A stretch of 64,000 bases of DNA from NCBI GenBank assembly GCA_001414345.1, contig LLCB01000051.1, forward strand, positions 62,001-126,000. Reading direction: 5' to 3'. The DNA is from Hymenoscyphus infarciens. Lineage: Eukaryota; Ascomycota; Leotiomycetes; Helotiales; Helotiaceae. Each line of letters opens with the position of its first letter. Position 1 is the stretch's first letter. This document shows, piece after piece, positions 10,653 to 22,379 of this stretch. Under the pieces are notes generated by a model that was not told where the DNA came from, searched no databases, and saw only the letters and a program-made list of their open reading frames with translations. The translations under genes were made by a program, and so were the position numbers.

Positions 10653-11471
10653 TATAAGTTTCGTGGTGTAGCCGCACAAGGTTATTTCTTTACTTTGGTG
10701 CATTGATTGGATGTCCATCAAGTTGGAGGATCGAGTTCTGTGGCGCTTGAGAGTTGTTTGTTCGCTTATTGTTGAGGTTGTAATTGTCGTGAGTCGCAGG
10801 GGGCTTATGTGATGTTGGTACGGCGGTCCCTGCGTGGTGGGAATTTGGGCTGTTGGTTTTTGGCCCCTTAACTATCATCTTCATCTCGACGCTGAAATCA
10901 TTTCTCGGTGGGGTGTGTTTCTCGGTAGGGTGTGTTTCATCAGAAAAGAGCTTTCTCACTGTGAGGTGGGTTCGTTCTTGCTCGATTGGATGATCTTGAT
11001 AAGTTTTGGGAGGTTTTATACTGCATTCAACTCTTCCAAGACTCGGGCCGCCATCGATGAAAGGTAAAATCTAATTCTCAAGAATGTCTGAGAACTTCTC
11101 TCTTTTCTTGATCTTGGAACTTTGAAGTTCGATCTCCTTTCCACACTACTATCGAAGTTATTTGATTCCTACAAGCCAACGCTTAGATGACGCACAAGTA
11201 AACTCGCAGAACCATGAGGGTGCCGCAAGGCCTAAGAATTTATTTCAGGGAAATGCGAAAGTAGGTAAAATGATAGCTTCCTACCTTGTCTGATTATTCG
11301 CGCTTAGAGCTAAATCCATAAGTAGCTTAATATTGGGGAGGATATTCTCATTTCTAAAACTTCAGTTAACCTAAGACGACAATGTTCGAATAAGAAATTG
11401 CTCACCGATCTTATTCCAATAGCTACTGCTAGCTCGGAAACATTATCGGCTTTAGGATCATCTTGGGTTTT

Positions 11472-11890
11472 CTACAATCGTCCAAAGAAACTGTCTTGCG
11501 GGGGAACATCTGTCTCGCCTTTGACATGATCTTTGATGACATTATTCGTGGTGTTGGCAAGAGCTATGGCTGCTAGGTTTGTAACGAGAGACGAGTTCAT
11601 GGCCGCTGCGATGAGTAATTCTCCAAGTTGATCTTTGTCTCGTTCGGCGTTATCGAGGTCCATAGCGAGGTTGGTGACATTGAAACTTGTGATACTCTTT
11701 GGAACTCGAGCGAGCAAGTTAAGGCTCTCTGAAACTATGGAGATGTCTGCCATGAAAGCATCGACTGCTTCTTAAACTAGCTTTTGGATGGATGGTGGAG
11801 TGGTGATCAGGAATGGGATACGGGTGCTGGTGCTGGTGCTGTTCCTGAGACGACGAGAAATACTGAGATAATTTCTAGCGCAGAAAACAT
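11472..11890 (-). pseudogene. Small secreted protein remnant (paralogue B)
   Basis: The minus-strand ATG at 11890 gives a short signal sequence (MFSALEIISVFLVVSG) and an APAPAP stretch, then a stop. In another frame 11753-11472 reads AVDAFMADISIVSESLNLLA and NVTNLAMDLDNAERDKDQLG, ending DSFFGRL. That body lines up with paralogue A (helical blocks of similar spacing beginning VDAF/IDSY). No GT donor gives the right phase for an intron between the two parts, and the second frame has a TAA just before GAAGCAGTC (about 11770). I therefore read it as a frameshift plus a nonsense codon, CAA to TAA, which is the type of change RIP makes. An unrecognised non-canonical intron is the alternative. Confidence 0.5.
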
Positions 11891-11899
11891 GTTAGAATA

Positions 11900-14800
11900 A
11901 AGAATGAGGGGAGTTATTCTTGAAAATTGGATACCTTGGTAGATTAAGTGATGTTGGCTGGGCTGTTTTGTTAGTGACAAGAGGCCCAACTTCTTATGTA
12001 GGGGAATCCGTCTAGATATACTTTTGTTTCCTCGTCAGTTACTACTCTCATTTGTGGAAGCAAACAGATCCTCTCTCATCAAATCCCAGCCAAGCTTACC
12101 TTTCCCTCTATTCGAAATTTCGATACAAGAGATATTATCCCGGAGCGAAAAATCTCCGAGCAGTAAAGGCCGCGCAGACGCATGAATATACATATTGGTT
12201 TCTACTTTTCCTTGGCAAGAGTGTAAAATAGATTAAGGTTGTTTATGACGCTTAAGTTGGATATAAATAATTCCCAATACTCAGGGGCCTTACCGAGCCT
12301 ATGTTGGTTGGGAAGTCGCCTCGCCGGGCTGATTGTTTGCGGACAGACTGCGAAAGCTCGACTGCGATCAATTCTTTCACTTTACCAATCTCTGTTATTC
12401 GCCTAGCGAATACCACACGCAATGAATGACCGCGATGTTGGGTTGAATAGTTGGGTTGGCAAATTCAATCAGTCGTTCGCGAACTACATTTACCAGAACC
12501 AGGTTTACTGAGGCTAAACTCACGAAGGTACAGCTCGCTGCGGAATATGAGACTGTTCTCCCCAAGATAGACGACGCTTCTACAACATATAAAGTCGTCT
12601 GAGCTGTGGAAAGACATGGCAGACACCAGTACCCAATCGCAAAAAGCTGAAGACATATTGTTTCCCACTCACAGCTCTCCGCCCAATTTAGGAGCACGAC
12701 TTTGGTGGTCCTAAGAAAGTCCACACACGGATGGTGGAAGTTCATGGCTTTATCTTCTGTGAGTAACTCAATCAGACAATAACATGTTTAGAGGAACTTC
12801 CACTGTCGCTCAAGTAATTGTTCCCGAAATTAATTACACCGCCGAAAGAAACCTCGAATTCACTTTTTTCCCCTGTTGATTTGTACACCTTCATCGCCAC
12901 AACAAACTCAGTATCTATAGCGGCCCTCAAGGGAAACTGTAAGCCCCTATCGATTTCATTTTGTCAACGCCAAACTCAAACGCTAGCTTCTTCATTGTAA
13001 GCTTTTTCTAGTCGTTAGGCATCCTAGCATCGCAGGGGCTCCCTGGACTGTGTGGCGTTGAGATTCTTCTGCCTAAATCCCTACATTTTGGTCGGGGTTT
13101 TTCTTCAGCAAATATTTATCCCTACCAATATTCTAGCTTCAAAAATGCTAGTTTCAATTCTTGTCACTCTCCTTCATAGATTTATTCTCCTGGAGCTAAC
13201 TAAAAGCGAGGCTTAGTAAGCTAAACAGCTTACGCTACCAACCTTTTAGAAGTAAAGACGAAATGCAATCGTATCGCCAACATTCACCTCTTTTCAGTAA
13301 AAAACGAACCTTTCGGATCACTACAATGGAGACCTACAGTATCTTTCCTTCTTCTGCAAAATATCAACCTCAATAGACCGATAGTCATCAGCTACCATCA
13401 ATGCTTTTTAACTTAGCTATTCCCTACGGTTTCTAGAAGCGTAGAACCAATCCAAGTATTGTTTATTCAATTTGAACATCCTCGATAGATTGAATGGATT
13501 TTCTTGAGTTGCACTCCCACTAATGTGGGGCCAGGTTTCTTTTATTCCGTGCTTACTATTACCTCTATCATAGCAAAGTTTAAAAACCAACTAGCTAGCT
13601 ATTCAGAGTGCGAATCATTAGGTGCTAGGTAAGCGAATCACACTTTAATCCCTTTTCCATCTCCCAGTCCCTTCTACGTTTGTAGTTTACTCTTCTGTCA
13701 CGAGAAGAAGGTTTGAGTCGTCGAGGAGTATGCATCGAGGAAGATTAGCGAGATGAAACTAGAGAGAAGACACTATAAGAGAAGACCATCGACCTGCAAC
13801 TGGACTCGTTTCAATACTCCGATCTCATACAGTGAAGACCTCGTTGAGCAAAAAAAAAGGCACTAAACTTACCTTTACAATTACAAAAGTTGCGATAGAT
13901 TGCTTTTTTCGACTCTTACAGACACGTTTTATGGCATCATAACTACCGTAGAAAACTCTTATACTGTCGAAATAATTTCTTCTTTCGTTGTTGACTCAGA
14001 GTAGGGGAAACCCGAGAACTAGGTGTAATACGAAAGAATGAACCCCCCCCCCCCCGAGTATTCTATACACAGATTTGAACTCAAAGACAATGAGATAAGG
14101 ATAGTTCAGGGTAAGAAAGGTGTTCTTAAGAGTAATTAAGTACCTATTATCTAGGGACAAAAGCCTCTTTATTGAACACCAAGTACATAGACACGACCAC
14201 CATTATAAATTCTTGAGGGTATCTTTAATTGAATTAAGCACTTTCTTTATCTAATAAAGTGCTATTCGCAATAAACTCGCCCTCGCCCGGTCTGCTTCTT
14301 TATTCATAACTAACCGCTTGAGGAGTGCGTGGCAGATAGTAAGCAAATCTTCAATCTCTTCAAAAAAGAATACATATCGAGAAACAGGAAATACCTGTTT
14401 CTCTTTAACTGTGCTTGGTATATACCTAGCGTTACTCTGTTACCGGCAGATAATTGGAGAGGCAGCGATTGATTAACAGCCAAGTAAGGAGATTTAATTA
14501 GGTGGTTTACGGAAAAATAAAGAGAAACATCGCTCTTGGTGCCAAGTGTATTAAATTCTAAAAGCTTTACTAGATCTCCAGTTTACAGAAAAACTGTATC
14601 CTCGATATCTTAATCCACTACTACTAAACTGTCCAAATGGCTTTGCATTTTATGTAGAGCTAACACAAAACGCCCACTTGAGTTGAGGTTGTGTGAAGTG
14701 CTGGTGATAAACAAGCTACAGAACCGGTTTCCTTTCATCCAACAGGAGATACGGAGATGAACACAGAGCCTAATCAAGACCTAGACCCTTGCAGTGTTCC

Positions 14801-15630
14801 TAATTCTTCCAACAACTACGGAATTCCCCCCGTCTACCTCCGAAAAGCCTCTCATCCTCGAAACAACACTCTCATCTTATTTCCAAGTCAATACTTGGAT
14901 ATTTCTAAAACAACCAGCACAAAATAAAATCCCCCTTCTTTCCCCACAACACTTCCACACTCAACGCCGCAGTCCGCGATCTTCTTGGGTGGCCGCGTGC
15001 TTGTTCCGCGCAGAACAGTTCCTTCTCGGGAACCTTCGGCTTTTATAGACCAGTAGTCATATATTTTGGGATTGAGAAAGCACCCGGGGAGCTCGACGGA
15101 CTTTTAGGAAGATGTGGGGAGATACTCCCATCTCCCATTGAAGAGGATGCGCTTCGACAAGAGAAAGACCAATGATGGACAGCCTGAACTCGTCCTCGTT
15201 TTAGAAATCAACATCCACAAATAGAAAGGCAAATCAAAGAAAACATGCCAGAAAAAGAACAACCAATATCGAAAACCAGGGGGCGAAGAAGGTACAATAA
15301 AAAATATTTCTATTCTCCTCGCTCGAGTACTCGAAAAAATCCATCCATGCATCCACAAGTCCATGCAATACCTCAGAAATAAAGACCATGCAATATTACA
15401 TATCTACCATGAATCAATCCATCAATTCATTGCCCACCAGAACCCATTAAACGCCCCAGCGAGAAATCAGAGTACCCCACCCACGCTATGCAAAAACCTC
15501 AAAGAAATCATCGCTTCATGGCGTACCCCGTCGCTTCTTTATTTACCATACTTCCCCCAGACTTCGTTATCCAACCCATTCCCATTCCCATTATCCCACC
15601 AGTATTCATTTACTTCATTCTCCAGTCACC
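11900..15630. other. Gene-poor region
   Basis: No ORF here convinces me. A 116-codon minus frame at 12745-12395 has unconvincing, Cys/Leu-rich content and may be chance. There is a C homopolymer of about 13 bases at 14041-14053. 13.0-14.7 kb is moderately AT-rich, with many short frames closed by stops. The end near 15.6 kb is the 3' flank of PEX20. Confidence 0.4.
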
Positions 15631-16790
15631 TCAAGCCTGGACCGGGATAACACCTTCAGTAGCACCTTTCGCCACACCAACAGCTCGCTCAGCATCGCCC
15701 TCCAAATCTGCCAGCCCCTTATCAACAATCCTATCCCCATCAACAATAACCTCCTTATCCCTAAACATGCGCATCAAATCGAGGAACTTGCTTTGCTGAA
15801 ACTTCTCGCTCGTGTCCCCCCGAACATTCGTCAATAACTGTCCTGCCGTTCGCGCAAGATCATCGTGATTATGCTGATTCCGTTCCTTTTGGGATTGGGG
15901 AAGGATGAAATCTGCACCCATGGGTGCTTGTTTTAAGTTGCTGGATTCCGCTTCCATGAGGCGCTCTGCTGAGTCGGCGAGGAGGACGTTGTCATCGAGT
16001 CCGGTGACTTGTTGTTCGGTTGTGATTTCTACCTCGGTTTCGACTTCGGTTTGAGCCTCGGGTTCAGCTTGGAGGGTAGCTAGTTCAGCTTGTTCTGCCT
16101 CCTCGAATGCGCGGGCGAATGCTTCTTCGTCGAATACCTCTGGTTGAGTCTGCTGCTGTGCCTGTTGCGCGACTTGCTGTCCTGCAAACCCCCCCACGAA
16201 TTGTCCTCCCATTGGATTATATTGACCCATTTGCGTCCCCGAGTTCATAGGCGAATACCCATTGTGCAAACCCTGGCCTTGAAATGGTGGTATATAGTTT
16301 GATACACCCGTCGCATTACCACCCGCTTGTCGCGCAAACTCTTGATGCCATCCTCCCAAATCACTCTGTGCTTGTGCCTGCGGGGTGCCGGTATTCCTTT
16401 GTCGCAACTCCCCCGACGAGGCGATGTGCATATTCTGAAAATCCGCCGCCCATGCTGAAGGACCTGGTGCTTGAAAAGAAGAGGGTGCTTGTTGGAAGGG
16501 AGACGGTGTGTGGGTGTATGCCGATTGATTGGGGACTTGAGATTCGAGGGGCGGCCGACCGGCTTGGAAAGCCTCGAATTCGGGATCTAGGAAAGCTGCA
16601 TTTGGGCCGGGGAAGGAACGAAAGCCCTGTGCTTGTATTAGCTTTCGAGTCAGAGAAAGAGGAACGGGGGGAATACTTGGGAAGGCGACTGTCTGTTTAC
16701 GAGACGGTCTTGTTGGAGGGTTCGGTCGAGTTGGGTGTGTTTTTGGAAGGTGTTCAAGGCATTGGAAGGCCCGCACATGGATTCCGCCAT
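15631..16790 (-). CDS. PEX20: Peroxin 20-like PTS2 co-receptor
   Basis: Exon 1 is 16790-16677 and exon 2 is 16626-15631, with a 50-nt phase-0 intron (GTATTC donor, GCTAAT branch, CACAG acceptor), giving 369 aa. The N-terminus MAESMCGPSNALNTFQKHTQ carries the conserved Cys near the start that in Pex20/Pex5-type receptors accepts ubiquitin for recycling, followed by LDRTLQQDRL. Two WxxxF motifs, WAADF (97-101) and WHQEF (131-135), are the docking motifs for Pex14/Pex13. The centre is Gln-rich and acidic. The C-terminus (KFLDLMRMFRDKEVIVDGDR) is the conserved Pex7-binding region of this family. It works with Pex7 in the cytosol to bring PTS2 proteins to the peroxisome. A reading frame without the intron would start with unrelated sequence, so the spliced start is preferred. 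Confidence 0.9.
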
Positions 16791-17885
16791 CTTTTGCCTT
16801 GTTGTGTGTTGTAGGGAAAAGGGAGTCGGAGGACAGAAGAGCTCGAGCTTTTTTATCTCGACTACGGAGGTCAACAAGTCTCGAATGAATTAATGTAAGT
16901 GAGAGATAATACTTGGTGGAAGGTACGTATGCTATTGTTCTCGTCTTTTGAGAAAGAAATGCGGGACCAGACTTGTGACGGACCGAGGTTGAATCAGCCA
17001 CGGATCCGGTTCAAGCTGGGAGAGTTGGGGAGGTGTACCCAAAAAGAGGTGGAGATAGAAGTAAACAATAGTAAGGTGGGCCTATTGTGTGCTTTATCCA
17101 AGCGAGAGAAGAAAAGTGAATTTTGAGTTGAATATCTTACTTGGAAATGTTGTGAAGAGAAGAGGAATCGGCTTCTGACCCCCGCCATAACTCGGTTGTA
17201 TTTCGGTGACTCAATTGTACCTCTGTCACCTCTGTACTTTCCTCTCCTTCAGAAGACATTTCGCAGGCAAAACCAAAAGAACATTTCCTACCTATAATCT
17301 CCCTTTCCTTTTCTTATTGCTGCTTTAAATTTTAAATATTCTCTTTCAAAGCTTTTTTGCCACTGTTGATAAACACACCTTTGATTGACCTCCGGGTCCC
17401 GAAATCGGAGACATCTTTTAAAATGTTTGGAAAACATCCAAAGACTGAAAATAGCTATGTCCAAATCTCTAACCATTGAGTTGATACTTCCTCCAGTGTT
17501 TCATTACCTCAAGGGGAAATGTAGAAAGCGTACCTGATGAAGCCTTACCAGAGAACGTATCTGCAACTTCTAATGAAGTTATGAAGGGCTTTAAAAAGAA
17601 AAAGAAAACTAGATTCCAAACTAAAAAAACGAAATCCAACCTGATCAAAGCATTTCAGCCGAACAGACTTAGGAAAGTAATCCCCCTTTTAAGCTTGTGA
17701 CGGGAGGCTATATAAAGTCACGAGACTCAGCCTTCTCCCGGCAAAACATTCCCCCGCCCCGCTGCACGGCAACAAGTCGACAGGGTGGCTTCCAGCAATA
17801 ACTCAACGCCTTGCGATCAATTCGCATCTACAAACCAATTCTACCACCAAAACATCTTGACAAAAACCCCCAAACTCTCGTCAAG
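16791..17885. other. Divergent intergenic region between PEX20 and SEC13
   Basis: About 1.1 kb of shared upstream DNA. A TATA-like TATATAAA sits at 17709-17716 on the SEC13 side. No ORF in it looks real. Confidence 0.5.
17709..17716 (+). promoter_or_regulatory. TATA box for SEC13
   Basis: TATATAAA lies 170 bp upstream of the SEC13 ATG. It is followed by a C-rich stretch and an A/C-rich leader ending CAAGATG. The position fits a fungal core promoter. Confidence 0.5.
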
Positions 17886-18900
17886 ATGACACAAGTAATC
17901 TCCAACTCCGGTCATGATGACATGATTGTAAGCCCCGCTCCCCAATACAAACAAAACACCAAAAACTGACAACTATACCTCTAGCACGATGCAGTTCTCG
18001 ATTACTACGGCCGACGCCTCGCAACCTGCTCCTCGGATCGCACAATCAAAATCTTCGAAGTAGAAGGCGAATCCCACCGATTGACCGAAACACTCAAAGG
18101 GTGTGTTTCCCCCCCTCCCATCCAGCCCCCCCTCACGCCGTCACTAACAATATCCCAACAGACACGAAGGAGCAGTCTGGTCCGTCTCCTGGGCGCACCC
18201 AAAATACGGCAACATCCTCGCCTCCGCCTCCTACGACGGAAAAGTCTTCATCTGGCGCGAGACCGGCACCACCTGGACAAAGGTATTCGAGTTCGACCTG
18301 CACACCGCATCCGTTAATATCATCTCCTGGTCCCCCCATGAATCGGGATGTTTGCTTGCGTGTGCGAGTTCGGATGGGAATGTAAGTGTATTGGAGTTTA
18401 AGGACAACAGCATGGATCACAAAATCTTCCCGGCGCATGGAATTGGCGTTAACTCCGTCTCCTGGGCTCCCTCTTCTGCGCCTGGGAGTTTGGTTTCTGC
18501 GACTGCTGGACAAGGAGGGGTTCGAAGATTCGTAACGGGAGGCTCAGACAACGTCCTAAAAATTTGGGCATTCGACCAAGCATCTCAAAACTACAAACAA
18601 GAAACTTCTCTAACAGGCCACACGGATTGGGTCCGCGATGTAGCATGGTCTCCCACCGTTTTACAAAAGAGCTATATTGCGTCTGCGAGTCAGGATAAGA
18701 GTGTTAGGATTTGGACTAGTGATCCGAGTAGTCCGGGGGAGTGGAGGAGTACGCAGTTGGGCTTTGAGAGTGTGGTTTGGAGGGTTAGTTGGAGTTTGAG
18801 TGGGAATGTTTTGGCGGTTAGTGCGGGGGATAATAAGGTTTCGTTGTGGAAGGAGAATTTGAAGGGGGATTGGGAGTGTGTTAAGGATATTGAGGAATAG
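17886..18900 (+). CDS. SEC13: COPII coat / nuclear pore WD40 protein Sec13
   Basis: Exons are 17886-17927, 17985-18100 and 18162-18900, giving 298 aa, the usual Sec13 length. Intron 1 (GTAAGC to CTCTAG) is phase 0. Intron 2 (GTGTGT, CACTAAC, CAACAG) is phase 2. The protein begins [20 protein letters not shown] and has six WD40-type blades, for example [93 protein letters not shown] and [14 protein letters not shown]. Sec13 pairs with Sec31 in the outer COPII cage at ER exit sites and with the Nup84/Nup107 complex at the nuclear pore. The gene is intact and essential in other fungi. It is divergently arranged with PEX20. Confidence 0.97.
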
Positions 18901-19795
18901 GGCGATCGTAGGAGAAGGGGGGAAGGGTGGAGTATGATAGGGGATGATGAAAAGTAAATGAATACCCAAACGTTGCCTTTGTTTCTCTTGTGATGGATAA
19001 GTTTGCAATGAGAGCAGGGAGTAAGTTGATTTTATGAGAGGACATGGAGGGTCGAAATTTGAGGAGAGGTCTGTGGACTTTTGTACTTCGCGTTTTATGA
19101 CTGACTGAGTTTCTGTCACGTACACCCACCCACCTTTGACCTTTTCGGAACTGGTTGCCTGGGATAATTCGAACTCTTTTTCAAGTTGGTTAGGAAGAAT
19201 GAGTAACATGCATTCTTGAACAATAGTTTTCAAGATCCGAAGGGGGAGGGTGTGGGGGGGTTGTACACAGAGCACTGGTGGATTCTCTTACTTAAGCTAA
19301 TTGGGTGATATTCTTCGTGGCGCCCTTTTTTCGATGGTGACTCCGGGATGGGAATCATGATTTTTTGGACTTGAAGGTTGTGGTGGGGAATTCCAAGCTT
19401 CCGGGGGTATAAGTTACTACGGGCTTTTTTTATATATATACCTCTTTCTAGCTTTCTTTGGGGTAGGACCTCAAGGAAAATTAGAGCAGGGTAATAGTAT
19501 GAAGGCACTTGGACAGTCAAATAGGGAATGTGTTAGCCTGCTTTTCGTTTGAGGATGGAGAGAGGGACAAGTATGAAAATGAACCCTATATATGGGAGCT
19601 AGCCTGCCATTGAATTGGAGGAAGTGGGGTATAAGTACCCTTCCTGTTGTTTGTTGGTTTTACCACTAATCGGACAATAGGAGAGATTCGGGAAGTATGG
19701 TGATGCTTGGGAAGAGTGACGTTTTTCTTTTTGTCAATAGGACGGGGCCGTGTTGGTACTGTGGTTGAGATCAGTGGCTGTGATTTTCATTCTTA
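18901..19795. other. SEC13 3' flank, no gene seen
   Basis: Normal composition with no believable frame. The minus-strand open frames here are chance readings opposite G-rich stretches. Confidence 0.4.
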
Positions 19796-20335
19796 ATGCT
19801 TCGGGGGAACTCGCAAAAGCATTTTACTCGTCAAAGAGAGATTCGGGAAACACCCCATATGCCTCTGGTCAACCTAAGAGAGCCCTCCTTGCCTAGAGCT
19901 GCTAGAACCAGCATACTTGGTAATGCAACCAACTTTCGAGGTTCGAATGCTACTCTGAACTCTGTGACAGATTCCGAACCACGACCCCAAGAGCCTACTG
20001 GAATACGCTACTAGGAAGCCGATATTGAAAGCCTCGGTTCTGGGCGAGGGGCGTCTCAAGCTTCCCGCACCCTATTGTCCTCTCAGCCTCTGTAGAGCAC
20101 CCCTTTAAAACCCCTTTCTACTAGACACTCGTGTGCGAACAGTGCACATACTAACGTTGACGAGTTTGATGGTGACCACGAACAAGTTGGTACAGTGTTT
20201 ACCAGCCGACGCCCACTTCTCGTGAGTTACAGTTCCCGAGACAGTATGAGAGTGCCATTGGATCAGCCCATTACGCATACATCTCCAAAAAAAAAAAATT
20301 CAAAGTTGCGCCAAAGAATCCTTACTCGGTTGTAG
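19796..20335 (+). pseudogene. Decayed ORF with two in-frame TAG codons
   Basis: One frame stays protein-like from 19796 to the TAG at 20333-20335 except for TAG at 20012-20014 and TAG at 20093-20095. Read through those, it is a 179-codon Ser/Arg/Thr-rich sequence: SVTDSEPRPQEPTGIRY, then EADIESLGSGRGASQASRTL, then VDEFDGDHEQVGTVFTSRRP and SKLRQRILTRL. Both stops could be CAG to TAG changes, the classic RIP outcome. It resembles the low-complexity part of a regulatory protein, but I do not recognise it. The A12 run at 20287-20298 encodes the KKK near the end. It could also be one exon of a longer lost gene. Confidence 0.4.
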
Positions 20336-22377
20336 ATGCCTAATTGCCAATTTCTAAGGTTTCATGGGTACTTTTTAAAGTGCTATAGATGTAGAGGCGT
20401 CAGGGCTTAAGCTAGTAGGAGAGCTAGAATTCTTTAGGAAAACAAATAACCCTCCAGATGATGCGCTAAAAAGAGACGTTTTCAGACCTCGAAGGATTTA
20501 GATTAGATTACAGGGTATTTTTAGTAGTGAAAACCGCCAAGTGTAGATCTACAAGGCCAAAGAACGCTAAGGCATCTACAAAAGTGCAACCGAGTACAAA
20601 AGAGACCAGGTGCCAAAGATAACATCAAGTGGAGTGTGTAGCAGGAATGGAATGGTCAAAAGAAAGTTATCTCCCACTCTTCGGCCTCCCCCCGAGTATC
20701 ACTTGCCCCTCACTCCGAAAGCTAGGAACCCTGTCAGACTTAAGAAGTTGGTGTTTCAAGGCAGGTCTGTAGATTGAAAGGGAGATGGGGATTCGACGGT
20801 GGAAGAGGATTCGGGGGTAGAAACCAGATGTGATTGAAGGTTGGGGGGGGGGTGGTTTTCAAACTACGGTAGTGACGAGAATCTCGTCACGAGATTCAAG
20901 TCGAGCTTAGCAGGAGAGAAACAGTAGCAAACAAATGCGCGATGTTTGAGGTTTGCGTTTGGTTGATTTTTGTTCTTTTTCTCCCTCTTTCTCCTCTCTC
21001 TATATTAAGACTAGATAGTCTTAACTACAGTAACTAGCTAATTAAAGAATAGAGGGATAATGAATATTTCGTGTATAGTGTTACTATCGCCCCCTCGCTA
21101 TTATATCTTTACTACCTATTACCTAACTCTCGTATCAAATAAGAGAGAGAGAGGGGGGGTGAGAAGAAAAGGGGAAGAGAGGAAGAGTGGGAGGGGATTG
21201 TTTGCTACTTTAGCTAAACTCCCCTTACCTACGCTAGGATAAACCTTCCTTCGAAATGTTTGCTTACTCTACTCTCTTACCTCCTCTCTCCTATACTCTT
21301 ACCTATATTCTTACCTATACTCTCTCGCTATACGTAATATATAAAAGAAGAGGATAAGGAATGACAGGTGAGCATGAACTCTAGAGGTCAATTTGCGGTC
21401 TTCCATTCTTCTCTCTCAACTCCAGAAACTATCTTCCATACGCAAGGTTGTTCTAAACTCTACTTGAAGTTGTTTCCAATAGCCCCCTTTCGTAACCAGG
21501 ATTGCGATGGACATTAAAAGCGGCAGCACCTCAACTATTCGTTGTTTAAACTTTCCAGTGCCCTTTTTACCTCTAAGTGAAACTCTTAGATTGTTCTAAG
21601 TACGTAGGATATTTTACTTGAATTAACCTACAAAGTTCGAATGCCAAGGGCTGGGTCGGCAGTTACGAACCTAATATATTTACTACCACCTTTGCCTTTC
21701 CTTTTAGCCTTTTCCGTCTTCCCTATCATAACATAAAGAGCACATTTTATAACTAACCGTGTAAGTAAAGTTACTAAGTCAACACGAAAAAAGGCGTTAT
21801 CAAACTTCGAGATGCTGGATTCACGACCAGTAGCAAAAGAACTTGCGTGGCTGTAGTTGAACTTGCGGTGGAAAATAGCTAAATGATTATAGAATTTATT
21901 GTTAGATGATTAGGTAATTAAATAAATATATGCCGAGCCACTTGCAAAAGGTCCCGGCATATTTATTAAATATCATCTCATAGCTAGCCAAACAGGCCCT
22001 AAGTATCTAGTAGCTTTTCTTTCTTTGAGCATCTTTTTGATACTTTCCCGCTGCAAAATATGGATTTAGTATTTCGCAGACAATTTATATGAATGCTCCC
22101 TAGCAAGTATAAAAACTGTTTAGTAGGGGTTTTTTTTGACAATTGCTCTCGCGGTGCACTTCTGACCTGTCTTTCGACTTAGAACGTTCTATTATAAGGT
22201 AAGTATCTTGAGAATGTGACTCCAGGTCTCCATTAAAAATCGCCGCATAACTGGATGGCAGGGGTGCGGGAATGTATGAGACCTCTATATTGAAGTACCA
22301 AGCCCCAAGGGAAGATGTCAGCTCACAGGGCTCTCGCTTAAAGTGGGGTAAAAATAGCAACGAACGCTTTCTAGGCT
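20336..22377. other. Gene-free region, partly AT-rich
   Basis: No supported gene. 20.95-21.35 kb is pyrimidine/purine-biased and partly AT-rich. A hairpin lies at 21916-21971, followed by a GCTAGCCAAACAGGCCCTA string that matches the ends of a repeat family seen at 45.4-45.6 and 52.3-52.7 kb. Confidence 0.4.
21916..21971. repeat. Inverted repeat / potential hairpin
   Basis: The left arm AAATAAATATATGCCG and right arm CGGCATATTTATTAAAT pair except for a two-base TA bulge, around a loop of about 20 nt. Outside the arms, AGATGAT and ATCATCT also pair. It may be the end of a small transposable element. Confidence 0.55.
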
Positions 22378-22379
22378 TA

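Noticed and set aside
12395..12745. 116-codon minus-strand open frame
   Set aside because: Cys/Leu-rich with no recognisable motif, no splice-consistent partners, and alternative frames equally open. Not enough to call a gene.
15363..15799. Plus-strand frames overlapping the PEX20 3' end
   Set aside because: Antisense shadows of PEX20 and its 3' flank.
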